A stretch of DNA of 64,000 bases from Chiua virens (GCA_019787685.1 JAHNUO010000019.1:558001-622000); one strand, 5' to 3'. Positions 11,938 to 23,289 are shown, counted from the stretch's first letter. Numbers and translations: made by a program. Notes: generated from the letters alone by a model not told the origin.

Positions 11938-12976
11938 CACACTCCATCTCTCTTTCCCTTTCACGCTCTCATGACATGATCGTGTTTTGTCTCTCATTCA
12001 CGACTACTTGCTGCTCCGCCCGTTGACAACATTGACGATCCTAGTATTACTGTCTTTCTTCGTGACATCTCTGTTCGTTACTCTCTTTTTTTTTTCACGA
12101 TCACGAGAATCCTAGCGTATATACCCCCACGACCTTCCCCGATCTTTTCCGGTTGCTTCTTATCGGCTGAGACCAGCTGAAGCCCATACATCTTATTTTA
12201 TCTCTATGCTTTATTTCCTGGGATGTGCGTGGTGTTTTCCGTGGGCGAGGTGTGTTAGGGTTGTACTGTAGCCAATAATGGGAAGCGTGATTGAGAAGGG
12301 GGATTCATTGGGGGAGGGGCTGTGCTATAATGACCCCAACGAGAACTTTTTTTATATTTATTTTTGATGATAGTGTACAACCATGTTTTGGGGTTATAAT
12401 GATAATAGTGACACATACCGTCACATCAGTTTACGTTGGCGGGTCGTGACAACCCCCGAATTCAGAAATCGGCTCCGTACACTGCGAGTGTGGAGTGCGT
12501 TCGAATTGTCCCACGATCTCACGGGAGTTGCTGTGTGTACTTGCGGCTTGCAACGACCTTGTGCCATCCTGTGAAAGTAGAACCAATACATGCTGTCCTC
12601 GTTCGCTGAGCCCCTCTGATTCATGTACGAGTCAGAAGCGCCAACCATCAATTGCTAGGAACTTCACTGGAAGAATGCTTCGGGGTGGCTTGAGCCGGCC
12701 GCTGGGCCTACGGCCGCCCACCCTGTGCCAATGTGCTCCCATGAAGCATATAAGAGGCATCAAGGGTACCCAACTCATATAGACGAGTTCGATGGAATGG
12801 AGCACTGCCTCCCCCATAGGTGACACTGCCAGTCCCTGGCTTATCGCTGTCTTATCACCTACCTTTCCTGACAACACCGCTCTTGATGCCCGCTCGGAGT
12901 GAAAACACTGCGGAAAGGTAGTAACGTATTTGTGTTTTCGTACTTGGCATCAAGGTCACCGTGCCCCCCGTTATTA
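11938..12976. other. Intergenic between two convergent genes
   Basis: 3' flanks of the TLC-like gene (+) and NDC1 (-). The first 450 bases are pyrimidine-rich with A/T runs (for example T-runs near 12085 and 12345), as in fungal 3' regions. No gene seen. Confidence 0.4.
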
Positions 12977-15304
12977 TCATGCATAATCTACAAATGACTG
13001 CAACTTCTTGGCTGTCCTGGGTGGGAACTTGAATGCAACGAGCTTATCTCCAAACGTCCGTGCAATGTCTGCAACGCCCGACTTCAAGGCTAGGTGGAAT
13101 GCGAGGGTACGTCAACTGTGGGACGATGCAAGCCAACAAGTACGTACCATCCGCAACAACCCCAATCACTTCCGTCGCTTTCGCGATCTCCACCCTGGTG
13201 CGTTCCTTCTCCCTGAGACCTTTCACGTCTCCTTGTGCGATCTCATCAGGGGTGGGAGGCACGTAAAGCTTGGCCAACTCGATCTGATACTCCTCCAGAG
13301 CAGATAAGATGGACAAAAAAGCTTCAAGGATACGCGGGATGTCCCGTTGAACCACGCCGTAGCGATCCTCAGTCAGCGAGGCACAGATCAGTCCGGAGAG
13401 CACTAGAGGACAGTTTATGTGGATCTGATCATGAAATATGTTTCAGAGAGCTCACCTTCAACAATAAGCGCATCAAGATCTCGGTTCGGGAGACACTTTT
13501 CAGTGACCTTGTTGATGCGATCCCTGCGCCACCATGCATCCCATTGTCCAACTACGTCGCGACACCAAGGTGGCAAATGCTGGTCGACGAAACCCAGGCA
13601 CTGCTCTTTCGCACGCGAGGTATATGTACGGATCAAACCTGGTTTGGGAGCCGGAGCAACCACGGCCGTTGCTGGCGGGGCTGCGGCCGCCACAGATGGA
13701 GAGGATACAGAACGAAAGAGCTCGGGAATCGGTGCTTCCAGGACTCTCGTGCCTCCCTCGGAAGCTACCGCATCCGAAGCCTTGGAAAGGTCTGAATCGG
13801 AGGCAAAGGTGTCCAACACCTTCGAAACGGGAGACTTTTGCGGCGCTTTAAAAATGGCCTTCCGTATGAGCGGGGTCGAAGGTGGTTGCGCAGCTTTTGG
13901 AGGAGCGGCAGGCGCAGGCGCCTCAGGAAGTGGCAATGCCCCTTTGCGGAGGAATGTCTGGTAGTCCCGACCTAGACGCAGTAACGACTCGCGTGCCAAC
14001 GTACTCCATAAACTGGGGCTGAATTTTTGATCAGAGAACAGCGCTGCGCGACGGGAGGCACTGGCAGCATGACTATCCCGGGCAACGTCACGCAACTCGG
14101 CATATGCAAGGTGGAGGTATAATGGATTGGTGGACGTGATTCCCGAGACGAGCGTCACGTTGGGGTCTGCTGTGTTGCTAGCTACTTTGATAGGCTAGCG
14201 CAAATTTTAATGCATGATATAACAAGTAAGATATGGCATACCTGAGGAATGTAGACGTCAAATAGTGATTCGGTGAATTCCCAGTTGGCAATCATGGACA
14301 ATCCCAGGGTCAACGCGTGATACTCGAGCGATAGGTGACGCAACGGCAGAGTCAGTGTCCATGGGCCTCTGATAAAGTGTCCAACAAACGGTTTGAGGAG
14401 AGATCGGACGAGGGGTACCCGAAGGAGCAATGGCAAGATGATTAACCGCACGAACCCAAACACAACGTTGTAAACTGCAAACGAGGAAAGCGTAAAGAGT
14501 GTAACTGTGAGTAGAAGCATGCCGAGATTTCTTGGTAAGAAAGGCTGGGTATTCGTGTGATCAAATGTGAAACAAACGTCCAATAGAACACGACCTACTG
14601 CATTTGAGGATGGTACAGCCTTCGCCCAATGGCAGACGAAGCGTTCGAGCATGATATTCCGGAGTACAAAGCAAATCGAAAACCATATTTGCGAACATAC
14701 CAGGAAGATGAGGCGACCATTGAGATAATAGGATGCTTCCTACGTAACGGGATTAAAGATCATCGAGTACATGGATGAAGCATACCACGCACCTGGACTT
14801 GATGAAGACGCTCAGATGCATATCATCGTTCTTAGGACCATAAACGCGCGAGTTCAATGGATATCAGCAGAAGAGAAGAAGTAATATAAACTGCCATCCA
14901 TCTACGCGTTGCTGGCTTTGCGAGTGCAGCTGCCAACGTTCTCGAAGGAGAAGAAGTAGGTTCTGGAGCAGCTGAACAAGATAGTTAGCAGACCCAATCA
15001 ACCATATCAACCTGCACGCACGCGTTAAAAATACCTTGCGCACTATTATAATGGGTAGGACGCCGACAAGCCACGTTAGCGACGAGTAGATCCATGCACT
15101 GGGTGAGAAAAGCCGCAAAAGAATGCTCGCTTCATCTACTCCGGCCAAGAAAACAGTGGAGGCAAGGGAGAAGGCAGCGGAGCAGGCAAATATGTTGTAG
15201 ACCAGTCGGTGACTCAACACAGACTTTGCCAATGGCTCGAACGTTTGCGCTGCAGGCGGTACACTGGTGGAGGGACGTGGCGCGAAAGTTGTGCTGGAAG
15301 TCAT
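12977..15304 (-). CDS. NDC1: Transmembrane nucleoporin Ndc1
   Basis: Ndc1 anchors nuclear pore complexes, and spindle pole bodies in many fungi, in the nuclear envelope. N-terminus: EPLAKSVLSHRLVYNIF, then membrane helices. Middle: YYLNGRLIFLVCSQIW, LRNIMLERFV and PFVGHFIRGPW. Conserved C-terminal half: SGITSTNPLYLHLAYAELRD, RRAALFSDQKFSPSLW, a Pro/Ala-rich linker, then ICASLTEDRYGVVQRDIPRI. The last exon encodes GVADIARTFGDKLVAF ending QSFVDYA with stop TGA at 12977. There are at least seven introns, for example 15034 (GTATTT, acceptor after CTAACTATCTTGTTCAG), the GTAGGT intron near 14600 and the GTGAGC intron near 13453. ATG at 15304 has a better context than ATG at 15334. In the N-terminal half an in-frame TGA (14864-14866) and a frame change near 14735 need non-obvious splice choices (see findings). 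Confidence 0.85.
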
Positions 15305-15843
15305 CTTTGTCGACCCATTCGCAGTGGTAAACATCTGGCCAGGTCACTTGGAACGTTGCACTGAAAGACACGGTTGACTCGGGATTTGCCGTTGTCATCT
15401 CCATTTAGATATACTCCTAATATCAAGTTCAGTCCACTCAAGCAAACCAATTGTGGTTCTTGTCAAGATGGTTTGAATCTCAAGGAAACTATGTTGGGTC
15501 ACTGTGTCACCAACTTCAACTTGTCGTCAGACGAGGTGCGCGAGTGACTTAGGTATGCACGACTTTGTAAGCTGAATAATTCACGACGATGTATAAGCTG
15601 AGTCTTTGTGATCCGGGTGACCGGTGACTCATTGGCCGAGCTTGGTTTGCTCGTATTTGTGCTAACACGATGTATCGTCGATTTCCAACACAACTCAGTT
15701 CACCAATGTAAAATAACAAGGCCTCACCCTACGTCAGCATCTGTAGAATAGGAGATCCTAACTTGCCTCTCGACCACCATCTCGTCTAACTTAGTTCCTC
15801 TCGCACCTATCGTACTGCAACACAGTTCACTACTTGCAACTTC
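15305..15843. other. Divergent promoter region
   Basis: Shared upstream region of NDC1 (-) and the first RNase H gene (+). Pyrimidine-rich stretches precede the ATG at 15844. No separate gene seen. Confidence 0.4.
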
Positions 15844-16629
15844 ATGTCTAACAGTGACCACGACGAAGACTCTGGTCGCTTATACACTCCATGCTCTACA
15901 CTCACCTACAGATTTAGTACAGAAGAGCTCGTTGTGCCATGCCCCAGGACCTGTGGTCGATTCCATGCTCGATGCTGCATCCACTTGGATGACGTGTGTC
16001 ACCACGATCATGTAGTATACACCGATGGTGCATGCACAAACAACGGCAACTCGGGCGCGGCCGCGGGTATTGGGATTGCATTTGGGACAGAAACAGGAGA
16101 CTCGGATGATGAAGATACGCAACAGTTTTCCATCCCAGTGGACGATAGGCTTGATCCTGGAGGGAAGAGGACAAGTCAACGCGCAGAGCTTCTTGCAGCG
16201 ATACAAGGCTTAGAGAAGTTTTGCGGTCCTGGTGGAGGGACGGCACATGATGTCAGAAAGCGCAAAAAGGGACCATCCGCCATCGTCATCATCACCACAG
16301 ATTCCGAGTATGTCGTCAAAGGTATGGCAGAATGGCTGCCCAACTGGAAGGTTGGTACTCGCAAAGCCTTGTTCGTGATGATACGTATACTGACCCATTT
16401 GCATCGTCAGAGAAATGGTCTGCGAAAATCAAACGGCCAAAGGCCTTCAAATATTGATCTGTTCCTCAAATTGGACGCATCCATCGAAGAACAGGAGCGC
16501 AGACATAGAATCCAGGTCAAGTTCTGGCATGTCGACCGAGAATACAATACCATTGCAGATAAGTTAGCTAAACATGCAGCGCGCGCTGCTGCTATCAGTA
16601 TGGACGAAGACACCAATTGGTCGTTTTAG
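15844..16629 (+). CDS. Ribonuclease H-like protein (RNase HI fold), copy 1
   Basis: Model: 15844-16350 and 16411-16629, 241 aa. RNase HI cuts the RNA strand of RNA-DNA hybrids. The four acidic catalytic positions are visible: Asp in VVYTDGACTNNG, Glu in SQRAELLAAIQG, Asp in ITTDSEYVVKGM and Asp in YNTIADKLAKHA. About 55 residues precede the domain and include a Cys/His-rich segment (CPRTCGRFHARC). The 60-nt intron (16351-16410) could be read through in frame, but the paralogue at 18.2 kb has an intron at exactly the same place, so splicing is favoured. No transmembrane or targeting signal is evident. It is one of three tandem copies here; the next is a relic. Confidence 0.88.
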   Translation: MSNSDHDEDSGRLYTPCSTLTYRFSTEELVVPCPRTCGRFHARCCIHLDDVCHHDHVVYTDGACTNNGNSGAAAGIGIAFGTETGDSDDEDTQQFSIPVDDRLDPGGKRTSQRAELLAAIQGLEKFCGPGGGTAHDVRKRKKGPSAIVIITTDSEYVVKGMAEWLPNWKVGTRKALFVMIRILTHLHRQRNGLRKSNGQRPSNIDLFLKLDASIEEQERRHRIQVKFWHVDREYNTIADKLAKHAARAAAISMDEDTNWSF

Positions 16630-17027
16630 GAATGAGAGGGTATGCCGAGGAGCTTGGACCCAAAGATGGGGTATTGGTGACCTGGATGCGTTCTTGATTG
16701 CATTCGCGGGGAGAAAGGGTGCTTTCGAGAGAGAATGGAGAATTTTTGCGAATTTCAACCTAGAATCAGTCACCAGATCTTGCACTGATAAATCTTTGCG
16801 TGTCAGTATGATGCCAACGATTTTCACAACTAGTCGAAACGATGAAGAACAATGTCGCTTTTCCTCCCCCAATTATAGTCAGCACTTTCTCAAGTTCAGT
16901 CGAGTGCGATGACTTGCCTGATGTGCAACCTCGCCCATAACCTCTTCTTATCTCCATCCTCGTTCGTGAGGCCAATAACGCAACTGGCATGAACATTGAC
17001 AAATATCCGAGTTATTTATTTACCGCC

Positions 17028-17490
17028 TGTACAAACGACGGGTCGCTTGACGTTGTGCGACGTGTCAGGCATTAGCATTGAGTTAGAGGCGAAGGGCAAA
17101 GAAAAAAAGTACCAGTTTTTTTCATTCTGACGGAGGGTAATCTCGGAGGAAAACGAACCGGCTACAGGTTGAATTCTTCGACACGCTGGAAGGCCTGAAA
17201 GAGGTCAGGGATCGATTGGTCACCACCGAGCCTGGTCTACGCGCGAGTCGAGGGAACTACACCATGGCACGGTCACCATCGTCACCGCAGATTCTGAGTA
17301 CACCGTCTTCGGGATGACTGGAACATTGACCCACCTTGAAGATTCTTTCAAGCGTATATCACTTGTTCTCTTGATCTTTCCGTCTGTTGGCCACTGGAAC
17401 TGCGTAAACGGATCCCCTGCAAATCTTGACTTGTTCATCGGGTTAGATTTTAAGATGATGGAACCGGAAACGGAAATATGATTGAAAGGT
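17028..17490 (+). pseudogene. Decayed RNase H relic, copy 2 of the tandem set
   Basis: Nucleotide similarity to copies 1 and 3 is clear in blocks: CTGTACAAACGACGG near 17029 (TGACTNNG region), GTGTCAGGCATTAGC near 17066, GGAGGAAAACGAAC near 17142, CTGGAAGGCCTGAAAGA near 17185, and ACCGCAGATTCTGAGTA near 17283 (the catalytic TDSEY block). Stops, frameshifts and deletions break every block, and the catalytic Asp of the first motif is lost. It lies between two intact copies in the same orientation, so it is a dead member of a tandem array. Confidence 0.8.
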
Positions 17491-17499
17491 GATGTTGAA

Positions 17500-18154
17500 A
17501 CACAAAGTCGCCAGTGAAATGCGCATTCACGACGATAAAGCTAGTCACAAGTGTTGTCTCCATTGGTTGTCAGTTTTCCCTTGAAGACTTCAAGTCGATG
17601 TAATGACCCTTCGCTGACGACACATTAGGTCCTGACACAAACCTGTTGACATCCGTCATCAAATACTGACATAGTGGGAGTAATGAAGTTCGAAAGCCTG
17701 AGTTGACGCTTCTAGTTCAAGTTTGGTTGTCATCTCCATTCGGAAACACCCCTGACGTGTACTGCAGCGAGCAGTGAACACTCTGGTACTATTGTAAGAG
17801 TGGGGGCTGCCGAAGGAGCTTGAAGCTTGAGGGCGAAGGTGACATGGACTTCAAACTGGAGTCGAAATTTGCATGAAGGTCGTATCGGAATTATTATTTT
17901 TGTACGAATTTTGACATACGTTGAGGTCTTAAGAATCGGAGCTAAGGACAAAGAGACTAGTATTTGAGTAATTTGAGTACTTGAGTGACAAATGCGCTCA
18001 CAAATCCAGATCATGATATCGGGATGTCACGTTGAGCTCATGCAGACTAGAAATCCGTTTGCCTTCGATGTCATGGCACGTGGATGTAACTTCTCTGATA
18101 GATCTTCGCATGTCAGTCACAAATCTTTAGTCACATAAAAGACAAAATGTCGAT
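17500..18154. other. Spacer between RNase H relic and copy 3
   Basis: No gene seen. A short motif near 17729 (GTTGTCATCTCCATT) also occurs upstream of copy 1 near 15394, suggesting that the duplicated units include upstream flank. Confidence 0.35.
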
Positions 18155-18185
18155 CTTTTCTTTTCTTTTCTTTTCTTTTCTTTTC
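18155..18185 (+). repeat. (CTTTT)n microsatellite in the leader of RNase H copy 3
   Basis: About six perfect CTTTT units directly upstream of the coding start. An upstream ATG at 18147 would translate this repeat into FSFLFFSF, which argues for the ATG at 18222. Confidence 0.8.
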
Positions 18186-18221
18186 CACATTCCCCTCAGC
18201 TCCTCCAACCTCCCTCGTGCG

Positions 18222-19014
18222 ATGACCTGCCAATGTAAAGGTTTAGACCACCTCTTCGAGCCTCCATGCCACCTCGCTTCCGAATACAATACCGCACAGC
18301 TCATCCAGACATGCAGCACTGACATCTGTCGCGGCCGGTTCTTTGCCAGATGCAAGGAGCACGAAAATCAACTACAGTTGTGTCATCATTACCGAGTCGT
18401 ATACACTGACGGTGCCTGCACGAACAATGGGGCGATTGGCGCCGTGTCAGGCATCGGCATTGCGTTCGGAACAGAGGGTGAAGAAAAAGGCTACCAGTTT
18501 TCCATTCCAGTGGACGACAACCTCGACCCTGGAGGAAAACGAACAAATCAGCGCGCTGAGTTACTTGCGGCGCTGGAAGGCCTGAAGAAGATCGGGGATC
18601 ACGACAGAGGATTTTTTGCGCACAGCTCGAGCACGCGGACCCGTCCGGGGAAGTCGAGCATTGTCGTCACTACAGATTCTCGATACGTTGTGGAGGGAAT
18701 GACAAGGTGGCTGCCCAAGTGGAAGGTTGTTAGCAGACCTTCTCTCCAAGCTGCTCTACTCACTCATTTCATTTCACCCATAGGCGAACGGTATGCGCAA
18801 GGCAAGCAAGCAACGACCATCGAATCTTGACCTATTCCTCAAGTTAGATACGGAGATGACGAAGCGTGAGCAGGAGCATGATTGCAACGTCATGTTCTGG
18901 TACATCGCACGAGAGTATAACGCCATCGCAGACGGACTTGCTAAACATGGCGCCAATTCAGCTGCAAACGTTCCAAATCGCCCACAAGAAGAGTACTCAC
19001 TTGCGACGTTGTGA
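18222..19014 (+). CDS. Ribonuclease H-like protein (RNase HI fold), copy 3
   Basis: Model: 18222-18725 and 18784-19014, 244 aa. Catalytic residues: Asp in VVYTDGACTNNG, Glu in NQRAELLAALEG, Asp in VTTDSRYVVEGM and Asp in YNAIADGLAKHG. A Cys-rich N-terminal segment (CSTDICRGRFFARC) parallels that of copy 1. The intron position (after the WLPKWK codons) is identical to copy 1, showing descent from one gene. The chosen ATG (18222) avoids translating the microsatellite. Divergence between copies 1 and 3 is considerable, so the duplication is not recent. Confidence 0.87.
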
Positions 19015-19504
19015 ATTATGTAAAAAACTGGACACGTGAGTGTTGATACCTGCGCTATCAAATGACTTCGATTAGCTCATTCGACGCAGAACACCTTCGT
19101 CGATGTCCCAGCAGAGCAGTGATATTGCTTTTCTGCAAAGGATCCTTCCAATGCACTCGCTTTCGTCACCAATGATATCAGTTCTACTCCCCTACGCCGG
19201 GATCACCGCTCATGGCCTCCAAGTTATTGATGTTCGCTACGATGTTTGTATTCAGATTTTCATTGGAACTCACGGATATGGCGTGACCAAAATTTCTGCA
19301 TTTCGAGGATAGTCGGCTGGATCGATTGCTAGGCCTAGTAGCCTTTGAGTCGATTGAGAATATCCGTGAATTGAGACTGGAAGATAGTGAAATGCTAATA
19401 CTGAATACACAGACATAAGATATATACTCGCGGTATGTTGGAGTCCAGAGAGAACATCTGCTCGTTTCCCACGCTCACCGTAGCTCAATCCACGACCATT
19501 CTTC
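19015..19504. other. Intergenic, no gene seen
   Basis: Region downstream of the RNase H array and of the convergent unknown gene. Only short open frames without recognisable motifs. Confidence 0.4.
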
Positions 19505-21483
19505 CTAGAGCTTGCGAAACGTGTTCCGCAGGACCGTCGACCAGCCACAGTGCCTCTGATAGTGGCCGACGCAGCACCTGCATCTGCTGGCGAGTCGCCA
19601 CCGTTTCCTCGACTCCAAGTGGATACGATGGTACTCGTCGAAGCCGCTCTGGAGCGTGTTGTGAGGAAGCTTGTAAAACGCGGACGAACTTAGACTGCCA
19701 GTGTCAAGTCCCCCTGTCCCCGAATTCTTGGTTACAATCTTAGGTTCTTGGTTCTCCTTCTCGTGTTTCTCATCTGAATAGTCAGCACCGATCTGGATGT
19801 CCTGCTGTACTTGACCTTTCGCGTGCGCTGGTGAGACCGACACGGACGGACTGTGCTCTTGATCTCCTTTCGTGGCCTTGCTTCCTTTCAGCTTCCGCTG
19901 GGCGAAGCGGTATCGTGGTCGATTTATGGTCACGAAGGCCAAGTCTGCCGCGCGTGGATACTTCTCCGACTGCGACCGTCCCAACGAGCACTCTGTCTTG
20001 GCTAATTCACTTGAATTCAAGAATCGCTGGGAGTGTGAGCGAAGAATGCGTGGTACCGACCACTGCCGAGGAATCGGACTTCTGTTGCGGAGTGATTGTA
20101 AACGGAAGACGAATGGTGCACTCTCTCAGTGCGCTTGGGTCCCTCACGTCCTCGGATCCTCCCGCCGATGGGGGGCTTGTTCCCGACGTGCGCCTGGAAG
20201 AGAAGGACCTGGAGCGTAACATGGATGGTTTCAGGTTCGCTGCGTCCAAGCTGATATTCCTTCGCCTATCAACTGAAGAAGCGCGGCTCAGGACAATTTC
20301 TTTGATGCGCGCGCTTCTTCTCCGCTGCGGGGGCCATTCCACACTTCCTTCCGACATCTTTGCGCGGTCTTCTTTGGTTGCCGCCCTCGCCACCGCCATT
20401 GCAGTGTCGTCCTCCTCAACTAACAGAGGAGATCCTGAGAGATCCATATTCTCTATGAGCCTGGATTGCCTGCCCTCCTGGATAGTTTGGCGCACTTCTC
20501 CTGAATTCTGAGCGGCGCTCCCTGACGATATGCGTTGTCTCTTAGATGGTCGTCCTTCGTTATCATCGGGGCCATCCTCTTGCGAGTCACTCCCCTCATT
20601 CTCCTCTCGTAAGATGGCCAGTCGAGACGCGTCTTTCCTCCCGCCCGCGCGTTCGCCAGACTTGGTTCGACTCGCGAGCGGACTAGATCCCATCACCGCA
20701 TCCTCGATCGTTATGTTCGAGTCTTCGTCGGTAGCGTCCACCTCCATCTCCTCCCACGGTACTTTGTCGTATGGTCTCCATGCCGCACCCCGCGTCCGCA
20801 CCGCCTTGGGTGCAGGCGGAACGCCTCCCGTGCGTGCGTATAGACCCAAGCCCGATTTGGAAACGCGGTTCTTGCCCACGATAGCTCGGATACCGACGAG
20901 CTCTTCGATGCGTCGCATCATCTCTGCTTCGCTCATTCTCGACAACCCGTCCTCCTCTTCGTCCTTGTCGCTATCGCATTCGTCAGGACGCTCGTTCTGT
21001 GTGTCGTTTCTCCAGAAATTGTCTTCCATGTCCGGACTGATCCACATCCGCCGAGGCAAGCCGCGCGTTCAGCGCCCGCACGACCCCCTCGAGCTGTGTA
21101 CGGGACATGGTTAACAAGTCCTCGTGGCAGCAAAAGGGCACGGAGGGAAGGGACGTGAGGACAATGCTATCAGTGGAGACAGAGTATGTCTGGAGGACGA
21201 CGGCGGGAAGTGACGGCTTGGTACATGGTGTCGACGATGGAGTGGGTTGAGATGAAGGAGAGGACAACGTAGAGCTGCGCGTGCGCTTGTTACGGTGCCG
21301 GCTCACGAATTCGAGCGTCGTCGTCGGTGTGTGGAGGCGGGTTGGGGTTCGGAAAAGGCCCGAAAGCACTTGCATAGGTGTGATGCTACGCCGCGGGGTC
21401 GCCAGTTTGTTGGCAGCGTTGTCGGTCGACATTGCCGGGGCGATTGGGAGGGAGACCTCGAAGAGGTCAGGTTCTAAATGCAT
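19505..21483 (-). CDS. Conserved unknown protein, Ser/Arg-rich, possibly nuclear
   Basis: Unrecognised family. The N-terminal part reads MHLEPDLFEVSLPIAP (ATG at 21483; ATG at 21432 is an alternative), then RSITPMQVLSGLFRTPTR, then a likely coiled coil (LTMSRTQLEGVVRALNARL). An acidic DSDKDEEEDGLSRMSEAEMM segment follows, then a long polar region with RPSKRQRISS (basic, nuclear-signal-like). One intron is well supported: 20056-20002, donor GTACCA, joining SSAVV to AKTECSLGRSQSEKYP, which leads to AFVTINRPRYRFAQRK. Near 21050 the coiled-coil frame and the downstream MWISPDMEDNFW frame differ and no clean splice resolves it. The frame runs to a stop at 19505, but the last 40 residues may not be coding. 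A decayed duplicate lies at 23.5-25.0 kb. Confidence 0.5.
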
Positions 21484-22606
21484 TATATGCCTGCCGGCGG
21501 AGGTGGCTGACACAATACTTCCTCCTGTCAGCCGCGCTATGAAGTACAGTCTTTCAATTGATCGACCGATGTCTACTTTTACTTATAATTTGACAGGAAA
21601 TCTATACGGAGAGTTTGCAACAATCCACCAATCCGTCTGAGTCAGAGATACGCCTAAGCGTGTTTGTTCGTTGCGTTATCGTTCTACCATTGGCCCGGTT
21701 GTCCATTTTTTATATTACGCAGTCAAATATCAGCGCACCCTTCGCGTATTCAGCTGCAAACTTTGCGTCGACCTGTTTTCTTCCGGGTTCCTAAGCACTT
21801 CAAGCTGGGAAAATGTTTTTAACTCCTGTTCTTTGAATCGAACAGACATTCATACTGGCACATTCCTCAACTATACATTATCGAAATGGTCCTCTGGACG
21901 AGAACCGAATAGGTGTCCCCCGCCTTTAGCTGGAATCTTTCACCTGAAACTTTTAAATCATATCTAGGGGTGCTTCACGCAGTCTGCACTTCATGCTTTG
22001 AAGTAACCAGCCCCGGGCTCCGTCCCGTCCTCGGCTAAAAGTACTGTGGCGAATAAGTACAACGAATCATAGTTCGTATCCATGCCCACTACTTACGTGC
22101 ATCAAGAGTGGCACTCCTCCTATCGAGCGCGTTCGAGTTCGGAACTGGTGTGGCGATGGCGTGCTGGATGACAAGTATGAAAGCGATGGCCGTGACGCGG
22201 GATAACAAGGTAAGATGCATATTTGAGCAAGAGTACAGAAAACCACGCATATGATGTCGGAAAAAGCTGCTTGGTTTGGCGAGGCGATAGAACTCGCTGA
22301 AAAATCATGGTATTTATATATTCTGGCCGACACATCTCCGGGGTCAGTCCGGTGTGTATCGACGCAGTTTCTTGGCTTCTCTAATCGCTGAATGCATGTG
22401 TAGTTTGTGCCCTACACTCCGGCCATCGTCCACACGTGCCGCTGTACGGCAGTCATATAAATCTTAGTCGGCGGAGAATAATTCAGCATGTTTTACGGGC
22501 GGCCATCTGCCAACCAAGATCAGAATTCATCATAGCACTAAATGCGGACTATGTATCACCTTAATGGAGCTAAGAAAGTGAGTGTATGCGATAAGTCGAG
22601 CGTCGC
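21484..22606. other. Upstream flank of the unknown gene, duplicated at 25.0-25.8 kb
   Basis: No gene is assigned. The stretch is recognisably duplicated: the segment around 22130-22290 (GAGCGCGTTCGAGTTC, then GATAACAAGGTAAG) matches 25430-25560 with many substitutions. The duplicate does not preserve the open frame seen here at 22067-22333 (-), so that frame is unlikely to be a gene. Confidence 0.4.
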
Positions 22607-22609
22607 TCA

Positions 22610-22906
22610 CACCACAGATTTTTTGTGATTGAAGATAGGTTCGTACTATGGTCGAAATGTGAATCCTGTACTTCGAATACAACTTGTCATTCAGAACATG
22701 TTTGAATTTTATGTCTGAACGTATCACTAAATTTTGGCCTAAACTTTGTGTATCCATGTACGTATCAACTCGGTCAATATGTAGTGTAATATTTGAAATT
22801 TACTATTAGTCAGAATGTAACTGTAAATGCCAAATTTGGGCTTGTCATATAAACCCTAATGATACTTCAAGTCTTGCTATGGTCTGTGTGGTGGACAAAA
22901 TATGAA
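22610..22906 (+). repeat. Left arm of the fold-back element
   Basis: Pairs with the reverse complement of 22984-23267. It carries a small insertion (TTGAATTTTATG-like) near 22707 that the right arm lacks. Confidence 0.85.
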
Positions 22907-22983
22907 GTACAGTCATTAACCACCATTTGAATGCAACATCATTGCTTGAGCCAAAACTAAGAGAACTGAATGATTGCAAATAT

Positions 22984-23267
22984 TTCATGTTTTGTCCACC
23001 ATACAGACCATAGCAAGACTTGAAGTATCACTAGGGTTTATATGACAAGCCCAAATTTGGCATTTGCAGTTACATTCTGACTAATAGTAAATTTCAAATA
23101 TTACACTACATATTGACCGAGTTGATACGTACATGGATACACAAAGTTTAGGCCAAAATTTAGTGATACGTTCAGACATGTTCTGAATGACAAGTTGTAT
23201 TCGAAGTACAGGATTCACATTTCGACCATAGTACGAACCTATCTTAAATCACAAAAAATCTGTGGTG
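22984..23267 (-). repeat. Right arm of the fold-back element
   Basis: Reverse complement of the left arm, ending CTGTGGTG at the TCA duplication. Confidence 0.85.
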
Positions 23268-23289
23268 TCACCTCGACTTCTGATGCGCC

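Larger units (their letters stand above)
22610..23267. mobile_element. Fold-back (long inverted repeat) element, 658 bp, non-coding
   Basis: Two arms of nearly 300 bp (22610-22906 and 22984-23267) are reverse complements with few differences, apart from a small insertion in the left arm near 22707. They are separated by about 77 bp. The outer ends read CACCACAGATTTTTTGTG and its complement. A 3-bp TCA lies directly outside each end (22607-22609 and 23268-23270). The paralogous duplicate at 25815-25817 has the same flanks with a single TCA and no element, giving a natural empty site. There is no coding capacity, so it is a MITE or fold-back type mobilised in trans. The superfamily is not assigned. 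Confidence 0.85.

Noticed and set aside
17730..18014. Minus-strand frame starting near a GTTGTCATCTCCATT motif also found by NDC1
   Set aside because: Similarity does not extend into NDC1 coding sequence; only the short flank motif is shared.
18147..18221. Upstream ATG extending RNase H copy 3
   Set aside because: The extension translates a CTTTT microsatellite; copy 1 has no such extension.
22067..22333. 88-residue frame on the minus strand
   Set aside because: The duplicated segment at 25.4-25.6 kb does not preserve the frame.
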